This document shows, in pieces, positions 28,378 to 36,352 of a DNA stretch of 64,000 nt. This DNA is from a virus. Numbering within the stretch: position 1 is the first letter of the stretch; each line of letters opens with the position of its first letter. The position numbers were made by a program, and so were the translations under genes. The notes under the pieces are model-generated. The model was not told where the DNA came from. It ran no database searches and saw nothing but the letters and a program-made list of their open reading frames with translations. Location: positions 1-64,000 of the IMG/VR virus record IMGVR_UViG_3300007515_000003. The stretch is one strand, 5' to 3'.

Positions 28378-29013
28378 ATGATTACTTTTATTCACATAGG
28401 AAAATGCGGCGGCACTACAATCAAAAGAACACTGATAGATAATGCTGTTAAATTTAGGCATATTCACCTTAAACGTCCTGAGCATGAGCCTGACTCAAAA
28501 TATCTTATTGCATTGAGAAATCCAGTAGAGCGTTTTATTTCAGCGTTCTATTGGCGCAGATTTTTATTACTCAGCGGTCAAGAAGCTGGAGGAAAAGAGC
28601 TAGAATTTTATAAAGAGTATAAAGATTTGAACAACGTATGCGAGCATCTTTTTGACGAGAACAGCAACTTAAATCCATTGATTGACTCGAAAATTCACCA
28701 ACATTATACATGCGGACACCCCTCTCATGTAGGCATGGGCATCGATTATTATATTGGAGGCATAACAAGAGAACTGACTCCGAAAAATGTTTTTGGCGCG
28801 ATATGCACTGAAACACTCTCTCAAGATATGAAAAGACTGTTTGACGTTGAAGTTACCAGGCATGCTAGAAAAAATTCTGCGAACAAGTTAGAAACAACAC
28901 AGCAATCAAGATTTCTCTTAAAGAAATATTTAGCAAAAGACTATCAATGTATTGATAAATTATATTTATCGAATATCTTATCCGAAGAGCAATACGAAAT
29001 ATTAAAAACATGA
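28378..29013 (+). CDS. sulfotransferase 3
   Basis: 211 residues. PAPS loop HIGKCGGTTIKRTL (residues 6-19) and motif ALRNPVERFISAFYWR (near 45-60) mark a carbohydrate-type sulfotransferase. It is more divergent from copies 1, 2, 4 and 6, and starts directly after the stop of copy 2. The C-terminal half is unlike the other copies, suggesting a different acceptor. Confidence 0.8.
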   Translation: MITFIHIGKCGGTTIKRTLIDNAVKFRHIHLKRPEHEPDSKYLIALRNPVERFISAFYWRRFLLLSGQEAGGKELEFYKEYKDLNNVCEHLFDENSNLNPLIDSKIHQHYTCGHPSHVGMGIDYYIGGITRELTPKNVFGAICTETLSQDMKRLFDVEVTRHARKNSANKLETTQQSRFLLKKYLAKDYQCIDKLYLSNILSEEQYEILKT

Positions 29014-29019
29014 AAAAAA

Positions 29020-30351
29020 ATGATTAGCCATAAACATAAATATATATTTGTCCATATCCCTAAATGCGGAGGAAGCAGCACGGAACTATCCCTGCTTGAG
29101 GCGGAGGGCGTGGATTGTAGCGATGCCAACGAAATAAACCAATTACCCGAAGATATACTGAGTACATATTTCATGAACAATGATCTTGCCATGGAACCCC
29201 AACACTATACGCTTGAAGAATATCCGGAGTATTTTCAAAAAGAATATTTTTGTTTTACAATAATAAGGAATCCGTGGGAGATTTGGGTTAGCGAGTACCA
29301 TCACGAATTGAGGGTCAGGAAAAGACTGGGCAGACCTAAAGTCACTTTTGAGGAGTTTATACGGAAGAATAAAGGCTTCAAGTATCACCTTCGAAGCCAA
29401 ATGGATTTCATTAATCAAAACATGGACTATGTAGGTAGAATGGAGAGTATAGATTCTGACTTTATGGAAATATGCGACAAATTAGGTATTGACGCTCAGC
29501 TGAAACACAGAAACAAAGGAAAATACGAAAATCATTACAGCGAATACTACAACGAAGGGATTCTATCTCTTATAAATTCACACAATTCCCTCCTAGGATC
29601 AACTGGAAAACTTGATGCGCAACTTATGGGGTACGAGAGTAATCCCGGCAATCCAAAGAGTGAAAACGAAGAAAATCCCCACGAAGCAACAATGGACAAT
29701 GTCTTCTTTATTAATCTCGACAGTAGAAAAGACCGAAAAGAGCTCGTAGAGAATGAACTCAACGAGCTAAATTGGTCTTATGAGAGATTCCCCGGAACCA
29801 AAACTTCTGACGGAAGAATAGGGGCGACGATAAGCCACATAGGAGCGCTAGAGTTGGCTGCGGCGAGAGATCTGGATTACGCCGTAATTTTAGAGGATGA
29901 TATCCACTTTAGGGATAAAGCTTTATTTTTGCGCCAGCTCAAAAAATGCCTAAAGGAGATCAATGACTTTGATGTATTACTTCTTGGGGGGCAGATTGGG
30001 CCAAAAGACGAGAGAATTACCGAATACGCGTTTAAATTAAAACACTGCGTAACCGCAACGGGCTATATAGTTAACAAGCATTACTACAAGCGATTCCTTG
30101 AGCACTCGAAGAAAGGGCTTAATTTATTAATTGAAAACCCATCAGGGATCCGAAGTCAAAATCAATATGCATTTGATATTTATTGGTGGGAATTGCAGGA
30201 AAGGGATAAATGGTACATGGTCGCTCCCGCCTGCGTAGAACAAAGGGATGGATTTAGCGACATCAGAGAACAATATACTGACCACAGAAAATTATTCACA
30301 ACCGCCTGGAAGGAGAAATCTCACCTAATTAATACAAAGGGATATTGCTAA
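29020..30351 (+). CDS. sulfotransferase - GT25 glycosyltransferase fusion
   Basis: 443 residues with two domains in one frame. Residues 1-205 are a sulfotransferase (VHIPKCGGSSTE; IIRNPWEIWVSEY). Residues 225-430 are a GT25 (LPS-type galactosyltransferase) domain: FFINLDSRKDRKELVENEL, then GATISHIGALELA, the DXD-like ILEDDIHF and GYIVNKHYYKRFL. The acidic linker (residues 207-222, NPKSENEENPHE) holds them together. A single chain that adds a sugar and sulfates it (or its neighbour) is the natural reading. The fusion is not a sequencing merger by appearance, since the linker is in frame and unstructured. Confidence 0.85.
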   Translation: MISHKHKYIFVHIPKCGGSSTELSLLEAEGVDCSDANEINQLPEDILSTYFMNNDLAMEPQHYTLEEYPEYFQKEYFCFTIIRNPWEIWVSEYHHELRVRKRLGRPKVTFEEFIRKNKGFKYHLRSQMDFINQNMDYVGRMESIDSDFMEICDKLGIDAQLKHRNKGKYENHYSEYYNEGILSLINSHNSLLGSTGKLDAQLMGYESNPGNPKSENEENPHEATMDNVFFINLDSRKDRKELVENELNELNWSYERFPGTKTSDGRIGATISHIGALELAAARDLDYAVILEDDIHFRDKALFLRQLKKCLKEINDFDVLLLGGQIGPKDERITEYAFKLKHCVTATGYIVNKHYYKRFLEHSKKGLNLLIENPSGIRSQNQYAFDIYWWELQERDKWYMVAPACVEQRDGFSDIREQYTDHRKLFTTAWKEKSHLINTKGYC

Positions 30352-30353
30352 TT

Positions 30354-31067
30354 ATGAGTAAAATCTGCATACCCAAAGTAGCCTGGTTATACTGGGACAA
30401 GGGCTGGAGCAATGCCCCAACCATAGTTCGAGCGTGCAGAAATAGGCTAACCAGAATCAACCCCGACTGGACCTTTCATTTTTTGTCCGACGAAAATTTA
30501 GATGAATTTATTAATTTAGATGGACTTGGGAATATTCCTGTGCAGGCGAAGTCTGACGCGATAAGAATCCTTCTTCTTGAGAAGTTTGGGGGAATATGGC
30601 TAGATGCAACATTGTACGTTAATCTACCCCTTGATGAGTGGCTGTGGGATAATTTAGGGCAGGAGTTTTTTGCTTTTAGCAATCCTCGTAAAAACTTCGG
30701 CAGGATTGTCTCGAGCTGGTTTCTTGCGGGAAGAAATGACAACTATATTATAAATAAATGGAAGATCGAAACCTTAAAATATTGGGAAAATAGAGAAGAG
30801 GCCGATCAATATTTTTGGTTTCATAATCTATTTAAAGAAATGTACGATAAAGATGAAAAATTCAGCCTCCTTTGGGATAGGACTAACAAGATTGATTGCG
30901 ATGTTGGCACAAGACAAGGGCCTCATTTTTTTGCCCCATATACAGACGAAATACTTAAATCAATAGCGTCGCAGGAAGTCCCCGCTTCTCCAGTATTTAA
31001 ATTGACCTGGAGAGTAGACCTATTGAAATCTCCTGTCATTCAAGAATTATTCAAAGATGATATGTAG
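30354..31067 (+). CDS. glycosyltransferase, capsular-polysaccharide/GT32-like
   Basis: 237 residues from ATG 30354, two bases after the previous stop. The hallmark AKSDAIRILLLEKFGGIWLD with the DXD-equivalent Asp before Ala-Thr (residues 66-86) matches the DXD sugar transferases of the GT32/capsule synthesis type. It probably adds a hexose to the same glycan handled by the neighbouring sulfotransferases. No membrane segment, so it acts in the cytoplasm of the infected cell. Confidence 0.8.
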   Translation: MSKICIPKVAWLYWDKGWSNAPTIVRACRNRLTRINPDWTFHFLSDENLDEFINLDGLGNIPVQAKSDAIRILLLEKFGGIWLDATLYVNLPLDEWLWDNLGQEFFAFSNPRKNFGRIVSSWFLAGRNDNYIINKWKIETLKYWENREEADQYFWFHNLFKEMYDKDEKFSLLWDRTNKIDCDVGTRQGPHFFAPYTDEILKSIASQEVPASPVFKLTWRVDLLKSPVIQELFKDDM

Positions 31068-31082
31068 AATAAACGCAATGCG

Positions 31083-31139
31083 GGTAGGTTAAAAATATTA
31101 TATATAATATGCACATCTATTCAAAGAAAGCAACCTACC
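31083..31139. repeat. inverted repeat with inner AT palindrome in the island
   Basis: Arms GGTAGGTT (31083-31090) and AACCTACC (31132-31139) enclose the perfect palindrome ATATTATATATAATAT. It may form a transcript hairpin between two island operons. There is no U-run, so it is not a typical terminator. Confidence 0.5.
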
Positions 31140-31151
31140 AATCTTCGATTA

Positions 31152-31169
31152 GTGTAATATAAATTTATA
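31152..31169 (+). promoter_or_regulatory. T4-late-like promoter box in the island (GTGTAATATAAATTTATA)
   Basis: First base 21 bases before the ATG at 31173, in the only sizeable gap of the island. It would start a second transcript for the distal sulfotransferase and glycosyltransferase genes. Confidence 0.4.
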
Positions 31170-31172
31170 GAA

Positions 31173-31895
31173 ATGAAGGTCCTACAATATTCATATCCCC
31201 GCAGCGGCTCTACCGTAGTCTGGAATATTCTAGAGGATCTCCTCTCCCCCGAGAACACAGAAAATAAAGATAGATTCTTTTATCCAGCGAACGTGATTAA
31301 GACACATGACCTAAGGTACTTTAGACAATTCTATGCATTCAAAGGAAAAATTAAATTCTACAATATTGATTATAAATGTGGCCTCCTGGTATCTACGATT
31401 CGACACCCAATAACAAATTGTCTTTCACTGTTAAGGGTAGGAATGGTAGGGGCGTCCCCAGATAAACCTTCTGTATCAAAAGCACAAGGAAAAGAAGAAG
31501 TTACAAATGAAACAATTACATTAAAATTACAAAACTATATTAACCATTACGAATGGATGTTAAAACAATTAAAAGAAAAATCAAGCAAAAGAAATACAAT
31601 CCTCTTTGATTATGACCAACAAATAAAACCAATTAAGCCTATACTGAATACATTAGAGGGGAAGCTAGGAATACTCATTTTAAATAAAGAAGATAAAATT
31701 AAATACTTCCTACCGCCGACCTTAATGGATCATGGACTCGATAAATTTGACCAACAAGACAATTCCACCTTAATGCACGGAGAGCATGTAAAATCAAATA
31801 AATACCCAATTGAGCACGAAATTTTAGCTTTAGAAAATCCTTTAATTGAAAAAGCGACAGAACTCTATCTTGAGCTTCGCGAACAATATACTTAA
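31173..31895 (+). CDS. sulfotransferase 5 (P-loop SGST type)
   Basis: 240 residues. The PAPS loop SYPRSGSTVVWNILEDLL (residues 7-24) is of the classical Sulfotransfer_1 form, and STIRHPITNCLSLLR supplies the 3'-phosphate site. It differs from the MISHK-type copies and so came from another lineage. The C-terminal part is AT-rich and lysine-rich. Confidence 0.75.
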   Translation: MKVLQYSYPRSGSTVVWNILEDLLSPENTENKDRFFYPANVIKTHDLRYFRQFYAFKGKIKFYNIDYKCGLLVSTIRHPITNCLSLLRVGMVGASPDKPSVSKAQGKEEVTNETITLKLQNYINHYEWMLKQLKEKSSKRNTILFDYDQQIKPIKPILNTLEGKLGILILNKEDKIKYFLPPTLMDHGLDKFDQQDNSTLMHGEHVKSNKYPIEHEILALENPLIEKATELYLELREQYT

Positions 31896-31899
31896 CACT

Positions 31900-32754
31900 A
31901 TGGAATATACACTTATATTAAATTATTACAATAAGTCAAAAGAATTATTGATCAAACAACTTAATGCTGTATCAAAACAAACCATTAAGCCCAAATTAAT
32001 ATGGGGCTGCTTCATGGGGTGTGAAGATGACGAATTATTGCACACATATCAAGAAATAACAAAAGACTGGGATAATGCCTGCTTTATAGATTCCGATTAT
32101 AATTTTAAATATATAGGAAGATATCAACTAGCCCTTACAGCTCCTACGGAAATAATCGTTATGCTTGATGACGACAGAATCCCTAATCCACAATATTGCG
32201 AATGCATGATCAAGATTGTTCGCAATGAGGAATGTCTTGTACAGCAGTACGGATGGCAATTGGATAAAAGGCCAGGTGGAGAAATACAACTTAAAAAACA
32301 AAAAATCCCCCGCCCAGTAGATTTTGTAGGTAAATATTCAAGCCCATACGAAGAATGCAATTCAAGATACAGGAAAGAAACGCCTATACTTGCTCAAGCG
32401 GATTACCTTTGTGGAGGAATGGTTTTTAGGAAATCTTCATTAAAGTACCTTTTTCAAGAAGATATATATACCACAGCAACAGGAGAAGACATTATGTTTT
32501 GTCTAAGATGTAAAAAAAATAACATCCCTGTTTATATCTACCGACCGAATGTGGAAAAAAATCCAAATCAAGTCCTTAACCATCTTGAAAATAATAGCTT
32601 TACATGTGATAATGATGAAGTAATATTATGCAGAACAAATATTATAAAACATGAATTATCAAAAATCAAAGAAATTAAAAAAGAAAAGAATCTCCCAAGA
32701 GACAAGGGTCCCGGTTTAAAAGATATTCTAAATCCAAGAATTAAAAAAACCTAA
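31900..32754 (+). CDS. GT-A family glycosyltransferase (GT2-like)
   Basis: 284 residues from ATG 31900. The N-terminus YTLILNYYNKSKELLIKQL has the nucleotide-sugar fold start, the metal site is VMLDDDRIPNP (DDD at 90-92), and a late TGEDIMFCLRC segment gives the acceptor-side acidic pair. It would transfer a sugar from a nucleotide donor. It overlaps no neighbour and follows sulfotransferase 5 by 4 bases. Confidence 0.8.
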   Translation: MEYTLILNYYNKSKELLIKQLNAVSKQTIKPKLIWGCFMGCEDDELLHTYQEITKDWDNACFIDSDYNFKYIGRYQLALTAPTEIIVMLDDDRIPNPQYCECMIKIVRNEECLVQQYGWQLDKRPGGEIQLKKQKIPRPVDFVGKYSSPYEECNSRYRKETPILAQADYLCGGMVFRKSSLKYLFQEDIYTTATGEDIMFCLRCKKNNIPVYIYRPNVEKNPNQVLNHLENNSFTCDNDEVILCRTNIIKHELSKIKEIKKEKNLPRDKGPGLKDILNPRIKKT

Positions 32755-32771
32755 TTCTTAAAAAACAATAC

Positions 32772-33383
32772 ATGATAAGCCACGAATATAAATGTATATT
32801 TCTGCATATTGAAAAAAATGCAGGAACCAGCATAGAAAAACACCTTCTAGGACACGATATGTGGAATAGACTGGAAACAAGGCGGCTTAAGCATCTTACG
32901 GCAAAAAAAACAAAAGAGATTTACGCAAAATACTGGAACAACTACTTTAAGTTTTCAATCATTAGAAACCCTTGGGATAGATGGGTCTCATATTATTCCC
33001 ACTTTCTACATTACGAAGTTCTTGATGTTCCGTTCTATGAATTTACAAAAAAACCCCTTCAATCGATCAATAATTCAGTCACCCGCGAAAGGTATGAGAC
33101 TTTTCTCACGACAGACGAAGGCCTCCCGTTACTACATTGCAGTCAAAAACAATTTCTAAAAAACAAAAAAGATGAAATAGAGGTAGACTTCATATGTAGA
33201 TTCGAAAACCTTCAACAAGATTATTCTTACGTCTGCGATGAAATTGGCGCAGACATTAAACAATTGGGGCACGAAATGGAAACCAAGAGAAAAAGCTACC
33301 ACTCTTACTACGATGCTGCCTCAAGAGATATAGTTGAGAGAAGATTTAAGGATGATGTAGAATATTTTAATTATAAATTCTAA
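32772..33383 (+). CDS. sulfotransferase 6
   Basis: 203 residues. The MISHEYKCIFLHIEKNAGTS start with PAPS loop HIEKNAGTSIEKHL, and the motif IIRNPWDRWVSYYSHF, match copies 1, 2 and 4. It is the last gene of the island, ending 12 bases from the convergent Hsp20 gene. Confidence 0.85.
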   Translation: MISHEYKCIFLHIEKNAGTSIEKHLLGHDMWNRLETRRLKHLTAKKTKEIYAKYWNNYFKFSIIRNPWDRWVSYYSHFLHYEVLDVPFYEFTKKPLQSINNSVTRERYETFLTTDEGLPLLHCSQKQFLKNKKDEIEVDFICRFENLQQDYSYVCDEIGADIKQLGHEMETKRKSYHSYYDAASRDIVERRFKDDVEYFNYKF

Positions 33384-33394
33384 TTAGAAACGTC

Positions 33395-33781
33395 CTATTT
33401 AATTTTAATAGTTTTTACTTTCTTCTTCTCCTTCTTTGGTAGAGTAAGAGTCAATATGCCGTCCTTAACCTCTGCAGAAGTCTTAAGCTCGTCAATATCC
33501 CTGCCTATGCTAAATTCTTTATGTATTGAAGACTCCATGTCCTTAGTCACCTGCCGCGAACCTTCAATAAGAATAGTTCCATCTTCAATTTTAATGGAGA
33601 TGTCATCCTTACTTAGCCCTGGTACCTGTGCGGTTACCGTATAGGCGTCATCCTGCTCGTCCACGGTAGTCCGAAACTTATAGGAATCTAAACTCGAATC
33701 AATAATAGAATTAATACTATCATTAAACACACTAAACAGACTAGGCTGTTCAAAAAACGTTTTTGTTGGTTGGTATTTCAT
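33395..33781 (-). CDS. hsp20: Hsp20 small heat-shock protein
   Basis: 128 residues from ATG 33781; longer upstream starts are not needed. The alpha-crystallin domain covers about residues 40-120 (TVTAQVPGLSKDDISIKIED, GILTLTLPKKE), with a C-terminal IKIK that could serve as the I-X-I anchor. Small heat-shock proteins are common in T4-like marine phages and probably protect folding during virion assembly. A putative 30-residue frame overlaps its start. Confidence 0.9.
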   Translation of the reverse strand: MKYQPTKTFFEQPSLFSVFNDSINSIIDSSLDSYKFRTTVDEQDDAYTVTAQVPGLSKDDISIKIEDGTILIEGSRQVTKDMESSIHKEFSIGRDIDELKTSAEVKDGILTLTLPKKEKKKVKTIKIK

Positions 33782-33842
33782 ATGCCAGTATACTTGCAGA
33801 TGCCGTGCCAAAACCTAAAAGCCCTATTTTAAGCGGATTCAT

Positions 33843-33859
33843 GCGGCGAAATATGCCGC
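33843..33859. repeat. short GC hairpin upstream of hsp20
   Basis: GCGGC and GCCGC flank a 7-base loop within an otherwise AT-rich 112-base gap between hsp20 and the upstream gene. It could attenuate or stabilise the mRNA. Nothing else is evident in this gap. Confidence 0.35.
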
Positions 33860-33893
33860 GAAAGTGCCACTTTGTCTCAAAAAATAGTGACAG

Positions 33894-34223
33894 CTACCGA
33901 GACAGTATAATTTTCCCCGTATCGCTTATTGAAAGCTGGACCCAGCATCCCTCCTCAACCAATTCATCAAAGTCATTTCCAAAATGCTCCAGACAAACAT
34001 GTGTTCGATCTGTCCAAGAATCTGCAAAACGATTATATTCTTCTATTGAGGAGATTATTATTGTTTTTGCGTGAATCTTTCCCTTGGCGAAAGTATGATA
34101 GATGTCTGCAAGCGCTTCGCTCGAATGATAAACATTATAATATTGGGTAGAATCAGTTACCTCATTCGAATGACTCCAGATAATACGATATTCTTCTGGC
34201 CTAGGATGTTTATTCTTTTTCAT
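33894..34223 (-). CDS. unknown 109-residue protein
   Basis: Soluble, mixed composition, no recognised motif. Its start overlaps the end of the C39-like gene by 14 bases, so it is probably translated with it. The segment STQYYNVYHSSEALADIYHT is aromatic-rich. Confidence 0.65.
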   Translation of the reverse strand: MKKNKHPRPEEYRIIWSHSNEVTDSTQYYNVYHSSEALADIYHTFAKGKIHAKTIIISSIEEYNRFADSWTDRTHVCLEHFGNDFDELVEEGCWVQLSISDTGKIILSR

Positions 34224-34737
34224 TTAATGTCAATATATACACAGACTTAAGCTTGGTATTATACCCAAAGAAAGTTAATATGTCAAGTTTATTAGATTTC
34301 GGATATGCCATCCAGTGCCAATCCCGAATGTCATTAGGACCTTTAATTAAGGCTATTGCAGTGTCTTCTTTAGTTAAATTGTCTAAGCTTTTTGTTTTTT
34401 TAATTTTAATATTATATTTTTTACAAAATTTTATTAATTCTTGTGGACATGTGATTCTGCAAAATTTATGATCTATTATAGCTAAAATAGCTCTATAATG
34501 TGTTCTATCGTCGTCTTGTATTTCTTTTCCTATCTCAAATGGCGTCTTTTTTATGCCTAAATTATTAAATGCAATGCTTAGCGCTAGAGGGCCGCAACTC
34601 TGTAAATGACAAAGCTCGTATCCGGCTTTACGAACCGCTCGATGCTGGTCTGTCTCGGAAAGGTAGAAAAACGGCCCGCAACCTCCCCCGAAAACGCTAA
34701 GCGTTACCGCGACAAGGAGCCGAATGGCTATTTTCAT
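34210..34737 (-). CDS. C39-like cysteine peptidase lipoprotein
   Basis: 175 residues. Lipoprotein signal with lipobox GGGC (Cys20), then the peptidase C39 signature CHLQSCGPLALSIAFNNLGI (catalytic Cys48 with upstream Gln46), His141 in DWHWMAYPK and Asp152 shortly after. C39 enzymes normally cleave bacteriocin leaders; a free lipid-anchored version in a phage could act on host periplasmic peptides or proteins. A late-type box abuts the ATG. Confidence 0.7.
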   Translation of the reverse strand: MKIAIRLLVAVTLSVFGGGCGPFFYLSETDQHRAVRKAGYELCHLQSCGPLALSIAFNNLGIKKTPFEIGKEIQDDDRTHYRAILAIIDHKFCRITCPQELIKFCKKYNIKIKKTKSLDNLTKEDTAIALIKGPNDIRDWHWMAYPKSNKLDILTFFGYNTKLKSVYILTLNEKE

Positions 34738-34752
34738 ATACTATATATACAC
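34738..34752 (-). promoter_or_regulatory. T4-late-like promoter box (GTGTATATATAGTAT)
   Basis: The box directly abuts the ATG of the C39-like lipoprotein gene. One of the clearest members of the TGTAWATA group. Confidence 0.5.
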
Positions 34753-34754
34753 TT

Positions 34755-35009
34755 TTAATTTTTTTCGTCCCCAGGCTTCCAGTTTACGCACCATTTGTAA
34801 CTATGGTTGTTTACTGCTGCCATTTCATCTGAATCAAGGTAAGATGTCGCGGCTTTCAGGTTGCATTGAAGTGTGTCTATAACTACATAAAGCTCAGTTA
34901 TTTGCTTTGTTTTTTTATTAAGTTCTAGTTGTAATTTGTTTCCGAATATAGAATCCTCTGGCCACGGTTGATTTCCGCTGCCACTCTCGTCGTCTGGCGT
35001 TTTTCGCAT
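34755..35009 (-). CDS. unknown 84-residue protein
   Basis: Acidic and Asn/Gly-rich N-terminus, then a helical segment (LQLELNKKTKQITELYVVID). No recognised family. It is the first gene left of the divergent region and has an adjacent late-type box. Confidence 0.6.
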   Translation of the reverse strand: MRKTPDDESGSGNQPWPEDSIFGNKLQLELNKKTKQITELYVVIDTLQCNLKAATSYLDSDEMAAVNNHSYKWCVNWKPGDEKN

Positions 35010-35023
35010 ATAGTTATTTACAC
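35010..35023 (-). promoter_or_regulatory. T4-late-like promoter box (GTGTAAATAACTAT)
   Basis: The box directly abuts the ATG at 35009. TGTAAATA-CTAT is the closest match in the window to the T4 late consensus TATAAATACTATT. Confidence 0.5.
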
Positions 35024-35150
35024 GTCGGATTTTTTTTTGATTGGATCATTTGTTGTCCATTTTCGATCGATTTAGATATTGAAAAATACCACCCCCCCTC
35101 GAAAACTCAGATGTCGGTACCATATTCAATTCACAAAATGGGTAGGGTTG

Positions 35151-35177
35151 CTCCCCCCCCGGGGGGTAAGTTCTTGA
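35151..35177. repeat. GC-cored repeat, half copy (R1)
   Basis: A C-run/G-run core is followed by a right arm GGTAAGTTCTTGA, but the left arm is missing. Four bases later an arm-like word CAACGACTTAC follows in the opposite orientation. Confidence 0.55.
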
Positions 35178-35369
35178 GGCCCAACGACTTACAACTTTGT
35201 AACGAAAAAAATCTCCCTTAGTAAATGATTACCAAGTGTTTACGCATAAAAAAAAGTCGAGAATTGGTTTTTGCCCGTTTTTCCTCCGCACGACATGAAA
35301 AAAAACTTCTTTTTTTTCTCGTTGAATACCAATGAGTTACGCATATGCTACTGCTTAAAATACGAATAA

Positions 35370-35399
35370 GCTCGTAAAATGTCAGATTTCTGTCATAAT
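35370..35399 (+). promoter_or_regulatory. leaderless promoter, GCTCGT-N18-CATAAT
   Basis: Six bases separate the -10 box from the ATG at 35406. The -35 differs from the TTGACA type and matches the promoter at 37046-37075, which has the same N18 spacer. Both share about 190 bases of related upstream DNA. Confidence 0.5.
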
Positions 35400-35405
35400 A
35401 AGGGT

Positions 35406-35711
35406 ATGAAAATTGAGAAAGACTTCTCCCACATCGCTGAGGCAATCGCCTTGGCTAACGCCAGCAACAACGCAGTTGCTCCACAGTTCGCTGACTTGCT
35501 CGCTGACCTACAAGGTCAAAAGCTTGCCGAAGATTTCACGGTTGAGCATGGCACGCAACACGCTTCAGATGATGAGGTGAAAGCCGAGTTCGTTTCCCTC
35601 GATGCAGTCGAGTCCGACAAGGACGACATCGACGAGAACGACGAGAATCTCGTTGATATGGATTGCGTAAGCGGTTCATTCGCTGACCTTTTCGACACTA
35701 TCGAAAGCTAA
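35406..35711 (+). CDS. acidic small protein, copy A
   Basis: 101 residues starting MKIEKDFSHIAEAIALANA. The ATG at 35406 is chosen because a leaderless promoter ends 6 bases before it and because copy B (39445) starts at the same residue. The C-terminal half is strongly acidic (Asp/Glu runs), as in DNA-mimic or protein-masking phage proteins; this role is only a suggestion. Residues 24-72 are nearly identical to copy B. Confidence 0.8.
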   Translation: MKIEKDFSHIAEAIALANASNNAVAPQFADLLADLQGQKLAEDFTVEHGTQHASDDEVKAEFVSLDAVESDKDDIDENDENLVDMDCVSGSFADLFDTIES

Positions 35712-35715
35712 GAAA

Positions 35716-35862
35716 ATGGACATCATAGACCACTGGCTCGACTTGCTCAACTTTGGTTCAGATACCGAGAAGGCTGAAGCCTTTGACCAACTGCAAGCAA
35801 TGGGCTACTTTACGCCAGACGATGAGCCAGAAACTTGGTGGCTCGATTCATCAGCCGAATAA
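35716..35862 (+). CDS. small acidic protein
   Basis: 48 residues (MDIIDHWLDLLNFGSDTEKA...), acidic, with a Trp-Trp near the end. It follows copy A by 4 bases in the same operon. Unknown function. Confidence 0.65.
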   Translation: MDIIDHWLDLLNFGSDTEKAEAFDQLQAMGYFTPDDEPETWWLDSSAE

Positions 35863-35893
35863 CTTTAATTAATAATAAAAACACAAAAAAATT

Positions 35894-36046
35894 ATGTTCA
35901 GAATAGAATCAATTCCTTTCGCCTCAAAATCTGGTTGGGTTATCGAATCCATCCCAATGCTGAAGAAGCAAGCTGAGAAGCTTTACCGCTCTCGTGTTGC
36001 CAATGCCACAGGAGCAAGACGCTTTCGCCTTGTCAAAGTTAAATGA
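35894..36046 (+). CDS. small basic protein
   Basis: 50 residues (MFRIESIPFASKSG...), basic C-terminus (ARRFRLVKVK). The ATG has no Shine-Dalgarno but the A-rich context AAAAAAATTATG that recurs at five other starts. Its TGA overlaps the next ATG (ATGA). Confidence 0.65.
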   Translation: MFRIESIPFASKSGWVIESIPMLKKQAEKLYRSRVANATGARRFRLVKVK

Positions 36047-36162
36047 GTACAACGCAACCAAAAATCCGTCTAAAGGTTTTGTTTACCAAGTCAAGACCTC
36101 ACAAGGTCAAGCGTAATACTCTACCACGCAAGGCCAAACACAAGCAACGCATTACTGCATAA
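36043..36162 (+). CDS. very basic 39-residue protein
   Basis: About one third Lys/Arg, one possible nucleic-acid-binding peptide. ATG overlaps the upstream stop by 4 bases. Too short for the usual ORF limit but coupled on both sides. Confidence 0.55.
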   Translation: MSTTQPKIRLKVLFTKSRPHKVKRNTLPRKAKHKQRITA

Positions 36163-36163
36163 G

Positions 36164-36238
36164 ATGATTGAAAGCATACTAATAGCTGGGCTAATACTAC
36201 TGTTTCCCATTATACTCTGCTCGCTGAGACCTCACTAA
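36164..36238 (+). CDS. tiny single-span membrane peptide (MIESILIAGLILLF...)
   Basis: 24 residues, almost all one hydrophobic helix, ending SLRPH. It starts 1 base after the upstream stop and is the last gene before repeat R2. Similar tiny peptides close other cassettes at 37672, 41377, 44868 and 50030. Confidence 0.6.
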   Translation: MIESILIAGLILLFPIILCSLRPH

Positions 36239-36250
36239 GCTACTGAGTAG

Positions 36251-36297
36251 CAAAGACTTACGAGCCGGCCGGCAGCCCCTGTATACGTAACTCGTTG
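36251..36297. repeat. GC-cored inverted repeat R2
   Basis: Arms CAAAGACTTACG and CGTAACTCGTTG around a 23-base GC-rich core. Outer bases TGAGTA/TACTCA extend the pairing. It starts the 137-base unit that ends at the ATG at 36388. Confidence 0.8.
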
Positions 36298-36352
36298 GTA
36301 CTCATGCCCTTAGCATACGAGTATAGTGCAAAACATTAGTTGAATCTTAGCC

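Larger units (their letters stand above)
35024..35405. other. divergent intergenic region, no gene
   Basis: The left side fires leftward late-type genes and the right side fires rightward early-type genes. It holds a half copy of the GC repeat, several degenerate relatives of its arm word (for example GTTTACGCAT at 35238 and GAGTTACGCAT near 35334), an oligo-A-rich stretch and the promoter at 35370-35399. It is a candidate control or replication region; no coding frame is supported. Confidence 0.5.

Noticed and set aside
33750-33839. 30-codon hydrophobic frame overlapping the hsp20 start
   Set aside because: It could be a tiny membrane peptide (MNPLKIGLLGFGTASASILA), but the upstream hairpin and lack of a ribosome site leave it unsupported.
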